A DNA stretch of 10,000 nt from Anaeromyces robustus (Eukaryota; Neocallimastigomycota; Neocallimastigomycetes; Neocallimastigales; Neocallimastigaceae). The notes beneath the pieces were generated by a model that saw only the letters and a program-made list of their open reading frames with translations, ran no database searches and had not been told where the DNA came from. The translations under genes and the position numbers were made by a program. Each line of letters begins with the position of its first letter. Position 1 is the first letter of the stretch. Shown here one piece after another: positions 1 to 10,000 of this stretch. The stretch lies in NCBI GenBank assembly GCA_002104895.1, contig MCFG01000053.1:160001-170000 (forward strand), read 5' to 3'.

Positions 1-2
1 AA

Positions 3-745
3 TATGAAGCTGGTCATCAAGTAATTAATATTTAAATTAAAAATTAATAAAAAATATTTTATATTAATATTTGTATTTAAATTAATCATATTTACTAAAG
101 ATTGCTTCTCATACATGGTATCATGAAATTCCATCATCTAATAGTGAAATAAAATCAATGATGACAAAATTTGATGATTTAATTGAAGAAATTATTGGTG
201 AAAGACCAAAATACTTCAGAGCTCCTCAAGGAAATTGTGATGAAGACTGTATTAGCTATTTTGAAGAATTAGGATACAAGGTTATCCAATGGGATACTGA
301 TACTAATGATTGGAGAAAATCTGATGATAGAGTTAAATTAGTTAAAGAATATCTTACTGATGAATGGAAAAAAGAAAAAGATAACTATTTAATTTTAATG
401 CATGATGTTCAAAAACACACTGTCAAAGAAATTGTTCCATGGATTATTGAAAATGCACCATTTGATAAATATAAATTTGTTACAGTTGCTGAATGCCTAG
501 GAAATAAAAATGATATGTATGTTTCTGGTAAAACTGTTGATGATTCATCAAATAATACCAATTCAACTGATAAAAATATAATAGAAAATGATGACATACA
601 ATATACTATTCCAAATGTAAATAACACCGATAGTTCTAACTTATTAAACTCTGGTGCTCCTTCTTCATTTGGAAATGTTTTTTACACAATAGTTATTGCT
701 TTTATTCTTTTATTTATTTCTTACAATATTATGACGCAAAATTAA
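3..745 (+). CDS. Polysaccharide deacetylase (NodB/CE4, chitin deacetylase-like), 3' part, probably membrane- or GPI-anchored
   Basis: Two coding pieces are visible, 3-20 and 101-745, joined across an 80-bp GT-AG intron (21-100) in phase 0. The join rebuilds GHQ|IASHTWYH, which carries NodB motif 2 with its metal-binding H-x3-H. It is followed by RAPQG (motif 3), DTDTNDW (motif 4) and LMH (motif 5, catalytic His). The family removes N- or O-acetyl groups from chitin-like polysaccharide or xylan using a divalent metal. The first 80 or so residues, with the signal peptide and the catalytic DD motif, lie left of the window, judging by the complete paralogue at 1422-3194. After the domain comes a Ser/Asn/Asp-rich linker, then a C-terminal hydrophobic stretch (VFYTIVIAFILLFIS) with a very short tail, as in a GPI signal or a membrane anchor. 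The SGAPSS segment before it suits GPI attachment. The substrate cannot be read from the sequence. Confidence in the family is high. Confidence 0.93.
21..100 (+). other. Intron inside motif 2 of the first deacetylase
   Basis: GTAATT at the 5' end and AAAG at the 3' end bound an 80-bp stretch that is about 90% A+T. Removing it joins GHQ to IASHTW in frame, exactly matching the uninterrupted GHQIASHTW of the neighbouring paralogue, so the splice is well supported. The paralogue has no intron here. Confidence 0.9.
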
Positions 746-1245
746 ATAATATAATGCTTTTTTTTTTATAAAAAAAAATTGATATTAAAAACATTTTGTA
801 TTATTAATATATTAAAATATTATAAGAAATTATGAATATAATAACATAAATATATATATAGAAAATATTTTCATAATAATTTAAGTTATTATTATTCATT
901 CTTATATACTAGAAATAATTAATAATAAATAATAAGTAAAATAATTAATATATAATATATTAATTTGAAAATAGTAAAAATTCAAATAAGAGCATTTTTA
1001 CTAAAAAAAAAGGTTAGGAAAAAGAAAATATTTTTATGATAAATTATTTTATTATATGAATATTTAGATATAATATTTAAATATTTCAAAATTGTTTAAG
1101 AAAATTTTTAAAAAATTTTAATAAATATTATATTATATGTAATATAGGGAAAACTTTTTTAATGTTATTAAATCCAAAACTATTTATATAATTCATGAAT
1201 TTACTATAAAAAATTTAATTAATAGAAAATTTATAAAAGTGTATT

Positions 1246-1297
1246 AATAATATTATATGCAATTTAAATTAAATAATATTATATGCTATTTAAATTA
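1246..1297. repeat. 26-bp tandem duplication
   Basis: Positions 1246-1271 and 1272-1297 are adjacent copies of one AT-rich 26-mer containing ATTATATGC. They differ at one base (A at 1261, T at 1287). It is noncoding and lies in the convergent spacer. Confidence 0.8.
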
Positions 1298-1317
1298 ATA
1301 TATATGATGAATTATTT

Positions 1318-1319
<2 letters not shown>

Positions 1320-1354
<35 letters not shown>
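1320..1354. repeat. 35-base poly-T run
   Basis: An uninterrupted run of T on the + strand, which reads as poly-A on the strand of the second deacetylase. It lies 68 bases beyond that gene's stop codon. It could be a simple slippage tract or the relic of a reverse-transcribed tail; no flanking retroelement sequence supports the latter. Confidence 0.95.
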
Positions 1355-1357
<3 letters not shown>

Positions 1358-1421
1358 TGTGTGAATAAATATGTATGAAAATAAATAAAATAAATTAATA
1401 TACAAAAATATTTAACATTCT

Positions 1422-3194
1422 TTAGTATACATTAACAAAAATTTTAAGTAAAACCATTGTTAATAAAAACACGATAATTTTATTATTTTTATAAAATGAT
1501 AAAGTTGAGCTTTCATATACTAGGTTTCCTTGATTATCATCATTATTGTTATTGTTTATAACAGTATTACTATTGAAATTATTCATAGGATCAGTATTTA
1601 CTTCAGTGTTATAATTATTATTATCATTATTAGTTTCGTTATATATATTTGGATCATTGTTTGTATTATCATTATTAACATTATCAGATAAATTATTTAA
1701 AGAATATCCATTTTCTTCTTTTTCAATTATTGGTATATTTTTGGCTTCATTTTCATTTTGTGATTCATTTTTATTATTATTATCATTTTGTGAATCCTTT
1801 TCATTATTATTATCATTTTGTGAATCCTTTTCATTATTATTATCATTTTGTAATTTCTTATCAACATCATTTTCAATTTGTGATTCCTTTTTAACATCAT
1901 TTTTATTTTTTAATTCCTTTTCAACATCATTTTCAACTTCATTTTCGAATTTTGTTTCTTTTACTTTTTCTATTTCATTTTCATCTTTTTTAAGTTCATC
2001 ACTGACAACTTTATTTGTACGGTACATTGAAGATTTATCTCCCAAACATTCAGCTACTGTAACAAATTTATATCCTTTTGGTTTATTATTAATTATCCAT
2101 GGAACAATTTCTCTTACTGTATGCTCATATACATCATGCATTAAGATTAAATAATTACTTCTTTTATATTCGAAACTTTCATTTAAGAAAGATTTAGCTC
2201 TTTTAGCTCTGTAACTGGCACCACTTGATATATCCCACTTTACAATTATATATAATAAAAAATATATAGTATTTATTCATTAATAAAAAAAGAATTTTTT
2301 TATTAAATACTCTAAAAATTAATAAAAGTTATTATAAATTTGTTATTAATATTAACATACATCGTTGGTATCAGTATCCCATTGAATTAATTTATATTTC
2401 TTTTCTTCTAAGTATTCAACACATTCTGAATAACATTCTCCTCTTGGAGCTCTAAAATAAGCAGGCCTATCACCAATAACATTTTCTATCCAACTATCCG
2501 TTTTATTCATCATAGAATCAAACTCATTAATATCACTTGAAATATAATGTTTCCATGTATGAGATGCTATTTGATGGCCACTATCATGTGCTTTTTTTAA
2601 AATTTTTTGTTTGTCTTTATTGTTTTGTAAATCTTTCCAATAGTTTTCTACAATAATTATTAATATATTATTATTTTATTAAAACTATAAATAAAAAATT
2701 GAAATAATTAATTTAAATTTTATTTACTTACCAACATTAATAAAAAAAGTAGCATGAATATCATTTTCATTTAAAATATTAATTAATTCTTCAGTATATT
2801 TAAATGGACCATCATCAAACTATAATCAACATTAATGTTTTTATTTCATTTTTATTTTTTTTTTAAAAAAATATTTTATTAAAATATATAAATAATATAT
2901 TAAGTATATATAGATTTAAAATCATATTATATATAATATAATAATTTAATATGTAATTATTAATTATATAAACATATTACTGTTAAAGCAATAGTTTTGT
3001 CTTCTATACATGAATTTATTTTCGATGCAAATGCTATTAATTAATATGTAATAAATTAATATTATTAATGTATATATTTTTAGTATTATTTATACATTAT
3101 TATTTGTACTATTATTATTATAAATGTTTATATTTTGTAATTTACTTAAAAATGGAATTATATTAAATAAAAAAAATAAGTTATAATATTTCAT
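1422..3194 (-). CDS. Secreted polysaccharide deacetylase (NodB/CE4, chitin deacetylase-like), complete, five exons
   Basis: The exons are 3194-3146, 3033-2981, 2819-2732, 2647-2361 and 2237-1422 (1293 nt, 430 residues), all with GT-AG junctions and matching phases. The ATG at 3194 begins a hydrophobic signal peptide (MKYYNLFFLFNIIPFL). The NodB domain spans about residues 28-225. It shows TFDDGP at 34-39 (D36 base, D37 metal ligand), H93-x3-H97 (metal), RAPRG at 129-133, DTDTNDW at 154-160 and LMH at 191-193 (H193 catalytic acid). C135 and C139 may form a disulfide. The whole ending is unusual: a charged Asn/Lys/Glu-rich linker with six decapeptide repeats (262-321), an Asn-rich stretch, and a hydrophobic C-terminus (about 411-428) ending NVY. 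This fits a GPI signal or membrane anchor holding the enzyme at the cell surface. The first splice donor (GTAAAT) is the least certain; the alternative GTACAA adds a few Asn-rich residues. Substrate is unknown; chitin is the family-based guess. Confidence 0.93.
1752..1931 (-). repeat. Coding minisatellite: six 30-bp units in the deacetylase linker
   Basis: Six consecutive 10-residue units (residues 262-321) fit N-[DN]-[VN]-x-[KN]-[EKD]-x-[QK]-x-[EDNK]. Three units begin NDV (e.g. NDVKKESQIE) and three begin NNN. The two NNNEKDSQND units are identical in protein and nearly so in DNA, pointing to recent duplication. The linker is highly charged and lacks hydrophobic residues, so it is probably an extended spacer lifting the catalytic domain from the surface. 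Confidence 0.88.
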
Positions 3195-3511
3195 TTTTTA
3201 TTTCAATGCTTTTCTTTATATAAATTATAAATATTTATATAAATTCTATTATAATAATAACTATTTATTTTTATTATTATTTTTAATTCAAGAAAATACA
3301 AGAAAGTAAAAAAGAAAAGAAAAGAAATAATAATAATTATTTCCTAAAATTTTTTCGAGTTTTTAATTTTATTCTCAATTTTTTTTTTTTTTTGATTTAA
3401 AAAAATTTAAATAAATAATTAACTTTATACCAAAAATAAAGAATATTAAACTTTTAATAAACATATAAAATTATTTTTGACATGTCATTTTATAATTTAA
3501 TATTTATATTA

Positions 3512-3543
3512 GATAAAATGATAGATAAAATGATAGATAAAAT
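3512..3543. repeat. 12-bp tandem repeat, about 2.6 copies
   Basis: Two perfect copies of GATAAAATGATA (3512-3523 and 3524-3535) and a partial third give a GATA-containing array about 320-350 bp upstream of the second deacetylase start. GATA is a possible fungal GATA-factor core, but in DNA this AT-rich it may mean nothing. Confidence 0.8.
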
Positions 3544-3927
3544 ATTTTATTTAATTTATTATTCTTTTACTTTATTATATTACAATAATTAAATTTAAAA
3601 TAATATTAAAATAATAAATTAAATTTTTTTTTCATATATTATTAATTATAAATAAACAAATATAATATATATTATTATTTTAAACAACGATGACGTATGA
3701 ATATATTAATAGTTTTTTTAACTTTCTATATATTTCGTTAAAGAATTTCTTAAAATTAAACATTTATACAATTTATTATATTTTTAATATTCTTATTTTT
3801 TTTATAAAAAAAAAGCAGATATTTGATACAAAAATAATTATATAATGATTAGAATTATTTTAATAAATAAATAATTAAAAAAAAATTTTTTTACAAAACA
3901 AAATGAGAATACATCATATAAACTTAA

Positions 3928-4019
3928 TATTTTTATTTTTATTTATTTTATTCTTTATTTCTATTTTATATATTTTTATTTTTATTTTTATTTATTTTAT
4001 TCTTTATTTCTATTTTATA
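3928..4019. repeat. 43-bp direct repeat with 49-bp period
   Basis: Positions 3928-3970 and 3977-4019 match base for base, separated by 6 bases that extend the TATTTT pattern. The unit is T-rich and contains TTATTCTTTATTTC, so it is not a simple microsatellite but a local tandem duplication. It is noncoding as far as can be seen. Confidence 0.88.
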
Positions 4020-4355
4020 AATAATTGTATTTTTTTTATCTTTTTTTTTTTGAAGATATTTATTAAAAAGTTTAAAGTAATCTTATAAATAAGTGAGAGT
4101 AGAAATTAAAATAATAATACGAATAAAAAAAAAAACTAAACATAATAAAAAATTAAAATTATAATTATAATTAAATAGAAAAAAAATAAATACTAACATT
4201 ATAAAACCTTACTATACTATGAATAACTTAAAAAAATAAATATATTGTAAAATTCTAATTTAAAATTTAACTTAAAATATGAAAATATTTTTTAATTAAT
4301 TTAATAATAAAACTTAATATATTTGATAGGTTATGTATAAATATTTTTCTTTTCC

Positions 4356-5147
4356 TTATTTTTTTGACTTTTTGCGATTTCCTGATTTACCAAATCTTTT
4401 TCTATTACCAGGAATACCTCCAGATTCTTCAATATCGTCACCATCATCTAATTTTCTTGATCTTTTTCCTTTACTTTGTTGTTCTTCTTTAATTTGCTAT
4501 ATTTATAATTTAAATACAAAGATATATATTAATTATTTAATTATAAATATTTTAAATATTTTAATGCTTTTAAATTATATTTTATTTTATTTGTATACTT
4601 TGATTATATTTTAAAATAATTAATAGCAAATTTATTTTAATTACCATATTTGCTATTCTACAAGCTTCACTAACACGCTCTTGGAATAAAAGAACATTTT
4701 CTTTATCTTTTCCTAATGGGAATTCATCCATTTTCTTTTCAATAGCTGCTTCAATTCTTTGGAACCATTCTACATCATATCTTTATTATTAAAATTTTAG
4801 ATTAAATATTAGTTTCTACATTTTTTTTCTTTAATTTTATTTTATTTTATATTTTTTTTTTATTTGATAAAATAAATAATATATATATTATTGATAAAAA
4901 ATAATATTATAATTCAATAATATTAAAATATTATCATTTATTAATAAAAATAAGAAATAAAAAAAAAAAAAAAAAAAAAAAAAAATATTATATTTACTGT
5001 GTGACAAAAGTTACAGATTTTCCTGAACGACCAGCACGTGCAGTACGACCTACTCTATGAATATAATCTTTTGATGATTGAGGAACATCATAATTAATAA
5101 CAACATCTACTGATGGAATATCTAAACCACTGTTTATATTAATATAT

Positions 5148-5210
<63 letters not shown>

Positions 5211-5978
5211 TTAATAATAATAATAAAAAATTTTTTATTAATATTAAAGAATAATTATTATATTATGTTTTTTAACTGTAGTATATATAAAAATTAAAAA
5301 TAAAAAAATTTTTTTTTTCTTACCGAGATGCAACATCTGTTGCAATTAATATACTACGACTTCCACTTTTGAATTTATTTAATGCACCGATACGTTTAGT
5401 TTGTGAAAGTTGACCATGTAAACATACGGCTTGAAAACCTAAATTACGAAGCATTAATGTTAATTTTTGGGAAACTAAACATGTAGTTGTAAAGACAATT
5501 GTTGTTTGTCCTGCTAATTCATTTAATAAATATGCTAAATAACATTCTTTATATTTGAATGGGAAGAATAAATAATATTGTAATAAAGTATCAACAGTAG
5601 AATATCTTGATAAAAAAAATCATCAATAAATCATTTCTTATATGATTATAATTATTCTATTATATATATATTATAATGAAATGATAATAATTATTTAAAG
5701 TTAGTTATTTTTATATTTACTTTGTTGCTACTTCAATTTTTACTGGATTTACAAGTGAAGCGCGTTGTAATTTTTCGACTTTATTAGTCATTGTTGCTGA
5801 AAATAAATAAGTATGACGGTCACGTGGTATGACTTTTAAAACTTTATCAATTTCATCACCAAAATCTAAATCTAATAATCTATCAGCTTCATCAAGAATC
5901 TTTTATAGAATGAATAAAAATAATAATAATAACAGAGATTTTAATATTTAATATTATAAATATATATATATAATTTTT

Positions 5979-6015
<37 letters not shown>

Positions 6016-6882
6016 ACCAGATATTTTAAATGTTTAAGATTAAATCCTTTAGTATTTTCTAAATGATCTACTAAACGACCTGGGGTACAAACAATAACAT
6101 GTGGTTTTTTTGATAAAGCAATTGCTTGAGTCATCATATCCATACCACCAACAATTGTTGCACAACGAACACCCATTGTTGAACCAAGAGCTTCTATTTG
6201 TTCAGCAATTTGAATAGCTAATTCTCTTTATTGTATTATATATATTAAGAATTTATAAAAATTTAAAATTCAACAATTATATTTTTAATTAATTTTTATA
6301 AATTTTTTTAATATAGAATATTTTTTTCTAAAAAATTACCTAGTAGGTGACATAATACAAGCAAAAAATGGTTGTGGAGCATTCCATAATTCTTGAAGAA
6401 TTGGAATTGAAAAAGCTGCAGTTTTACCCGAACCAGTTTGAGCAAGACCAATAATATCTCTTCCTATTGAGTATAATTAAAAAAATTAATTTATAATTTA
6501 AATTTTAATACTTTGTTATTTTAAAATTTCTATACATTAAATATAATAAAACAAAACAAAGACAAAAGCAAAAAAAAAAAAAATAATTTAAAAAAAAATA
6601 CCTTCAAGAGCAATAGGAATTGATTTAGCTTGAATTTCTGAAGGTGCTTTAAATTTTAATCTTTCACATGCTTCACAAATTTGAGGAATAATACCCTATT
6701 TCATTTACAATTTAATTGATGAAATGTTAATTTCAAATTTAACAAGATAATTAATATAATATCTTATTTATATATATAAATTATATATTTCTAATATTTA
6801 CCAAACTTTCAAAAGTAACTTGTTTTTCCTTTGTATCTTTTGTTTGATTTGATTTTTTCGTTTCTTTAGTATTTTTTGACAT
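4356..6882 (-). CDS. DDX47: DEAD-box ATP-dependent RNA helicase, DDX47/Rrp3 orthologue, complete, nine exons
   Basis: The exons are 6882-6802, 6695-6602, 6463-6340, 6225-6018, 5899-5721, 5605-5324, 5129-4998, 4780-4645 and 4496-4356 (1377 nt, 458 residues; human DDX47 is of almost the same length). All introns are GT-AG and phases agree. Helicase motifs are complete: Q motif region with PSEIQ (about 48-52), AQTGSGKT 66-73 (Walker A), PTRELA 98-103, TPGR 147-150, DEAD 172-175, SAT 203-205, ATDVASRGLD 317-326, [11 protein letters not shown] 347-357. The signatures [15 protein letters not shown] and [12 protein letters not shown] favour DDX47/Rrp3 over other DEAD-box families. The known role is in the nucleolus, in early pre-rRNA cleavage leading to 18S rRNA. 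The lysine/arginine-rich C-terminus ([14 protein letters not shown]) looks like a nuclear or nucleolar signal. It starts divergently from the Ima1-like gene. Introns are 106-217 bp and some hold long homopolymers or microsatellites. Confidence 0.96.
4959..4985. repeat. 27-base poly-A run in a helicase intron
   Basis: This run lies in the seventh helicase intron (4781-4997). On the transcript strand it is a T/U tract beginning about a dozen bases after the GTAAAT donor. Confidence 0.95.
5149..5227. repeat. (TAA)n microsatellite in a helicase intron
   Basis: About 25 AAT/TAA units with one break near 5210-5213 fill much of the 194-bp intron 5130-5323. The flanking splice sites rebuild VASR|GLDIP correctly, so the array has not disturbed the coding sequence. 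Confidence 0.92.
5980..6013. repeat. 34-base poly-A run abutting a helicase splice donor
   Basis: In transcript sense this is a run of 34 T starting right after GTAA of the fourth helicase intron (5900-6017). Reading through the donor would give KYL, V and I, then poly-Phe, which accounts for an artefactual open frame at 5892-6176. Confidence 0.95.
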
Positions 6883-7473
6883 TTTTATAAATTTCAAATA
6901 TTAAATTGAAAATCTATATTTATAATTGTATTAATAAAGAAAAAAGAAATATTTAAAATTTATATATATTAAAAAAAAAAAAAAAAAAAATTAAAATATA
7001 TTTAAATAAAAAAATCAACCAATAATATTTAAGATTTAATATAACTTTCAATTTTATTGTATAAAATTTTTTTATTTTTAAAATTTTAAAAAATAAAAAT
7101 ATAAATATTAAATAATAAAAAAAAAAGAGAATACAATCTTTTTTTTTAATATATTTATATTAAATTTTTTTAATAAGATTATAATTGAAAAAAAAAAAAA
7201 AAAAAAAAAAAAATAATAATAATAATAAAAGTAAAATTTATAACGAAACTTCTATTAAATGGAATTTTTTTTTCATTTCAATGTTATTTTTTTTATTTTA
7301 TTTATTATATTTTTTATTAATTTTTAAATAATTTATTTTTTTATTAATTGTTATACATAAAACATCTATATATATGTATAAACTATTATTACTTAGTAGT
7401 ATATATAATTTAGGAATTAATTGATTTTTATTTTTTATAATGAAATTTTAAATCCATTTCATTTTAAATTTTA
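6883..7473. promoter_or_regulatory. Divergent intergenic region, presumptive shared promoter of the helicase and Ima1-like genes
   Basis: The 591 bp lie between the ATG of the helicase (6882, -) and that of the Ima1-like gene (7474, +). Both promoters must lie here. It is almost pure A+T, with poly-A runs at 6971-6990 and 7188-7213, the latter running into TAATAATAATAA. Such poly(dA:dT) tracts commonly keep fungal promoters free of nucleosomes. No specific factor site or reading frame is recognisable. Confidence 0.5.
7188..7213. repeat. 26-base poly-A run followed by TAA repeats
   Basis: An uninterrupted A-run continues into about five AAT units (to about 7228) in the divergent spacer, 260 bp upstream of the Ima1-like start codon. 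Confidence 0.93.

Positions 7474-10000
<2,527 letters not shown>

Larger units (their letters stand above)
746..1421. other. Convergent 3' spacer between the two deacetylase genes
   Basis: The 676 bp between the two stop codons is almost pure A+T and holds no reading frame with protein-like composition. Just after the first stop, a T-run and an A-run (about 758-778) could fold into a weak hairpin. A 26-bp tandem duplication (1246-1297) and a 35-T run (1320-1354) lie nearer the second gene. Both transcripts must end here, but I cannot place a polyadenylation site with confidence because AATAAA-like words occur by chance throughout. Confidence 0.6.
3195..4355. other. Intergenic region: 5' flank of the second deacetylase and 3' flank of the helicase
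   Basis: The 1161 bp carry no supported gene. The first few hundred bases beyond 3194 should hold the deacetylase promoter. A purine-rich block (about 3290-3330, AAGAAAAGAAAAG) and a T-run near 3380-3394 stand out, but no binding site can be named. A 12-bp repeat lies at 3512-3543 and a 49-bp duplication at 3928-4019. A 61-codon open frame at 3903-4088 encodes almost only Phe, Ile, Leu and Tyr, as expected by chance from T-rich DNA. Confidence 0.55.

Noticed and set aside
409-627. 72-codon open frame on - within the first deacetylase
   Set aside because: It overlaps the conserved NodB coding sequence on + and shows no family features.
1320-1354. Poly-T run as the tail of a retrotransposed element
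   Set aside because: No target-site duplication or reverse transcriptase-related sequence flanks it, and similar runs occur throughout the window.
746-1421. Search for tRNA or other structured RNA genes in the spacers
   Set aside because: No GC-containing cloverleaf or conserved box was seen; the spacers are nearly pure A+T.
1657-2154. 165-codon open frame on + antisense to the second deacetylase, rich in Ser, Phe and Leu
   Set aside because: It is the mirror of the Asn/Glu/Lys-rich linker; the minus strand holds a conserved domain in the same DNA.
3903-4088. 61-codon frame encoding a hydrophobic Phe/Ile/Leu peptide
   Set aside because: It is T-rich noncoding DNA with a duplicated segment, and the composition is what random T/A sequence gives.
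4333-4614. 93-codon frame on + at the helicase 3' end
   Set aside because: It is antisense to the last helicase exon and runs through an intron; no conserved features.
5892-6176. A short separate helicase fragment ending in poly-Phe
   Set aside because: It is exon four of the helicase read through into its intron; splicing restores KYL|ILDEAD.

Overview
This is an extremely AT-rich eukaryotic window with long homopolymer runs, AAT microsatellites and many short GT-AG introns. Genes use A/T-ending codons and the intergenic DNA is almost pure A and T. Secreted chitin-deacetylase-type esterases, an intron-rich DEAD-box helicase and an Ima1-type nuclear envelope protein together fit a fungus. 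An anaerobic gut fungus (Neocallimastigomycota, the Piromyces/Neocallimastix/Anaeromyces kind) is the best guess. This placement is inferred from composition and gene content, not from a marker gene.

There are four protein genes, and most of their coding sequence is visible only after splicing. (1) At 3-745 on + is the 3' part of a polysaccharide deacetylase (NodB/CE4 family); its 5' end lies outside the window. (2) At 1422-3194 on - is a complete five-exon paralogue of 430 residues, placed tail to tail with the first. It has a signal peptide, a NodB domain, a decapeptide-repeat linker and a C-terminal hydrophobic anchor. (3) At 4356-6882 on - is a complete nine-exon DEAD-box RNA helicase of 458 residues, orthologous to DDX47/Rrp3, which acts in pre-rRNA processing. 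(4) At 7474 to beyond 10000 on + is an Ima1/TMEM201-type inner nuclear membrane protein. It has eight exons in the window, including a 23-nt microexon, four CxxC pairs and several membrane spans, and it runs off the right edge.

Layout: the two deacetylases converge on a 676-bp spacer (746-1421). A 1.16-kb spacer (3195-4355) separates the 5' end of the second deacetylase from the 3' end of the helicase. A 591-bp spacer (6883-7473) is a presumptive divergent promoter for the helicase and the Ima1-like gene. The deacetylases are probably cell-surface enzymes acting on chitin or other acetylated polysaccharide. The other two genes are nuclear housekeeping genes with no evident link to them.

I see no RNA gene, transposon or CRISPR array, and no convincing new system. 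The most notable points are the reshuffled introns and altered motif 3 of the deacetylase pair, the coding minisatellite, the microexon in the Ima1 zinc ribbon, and repeat tracts that sit against splice sites.
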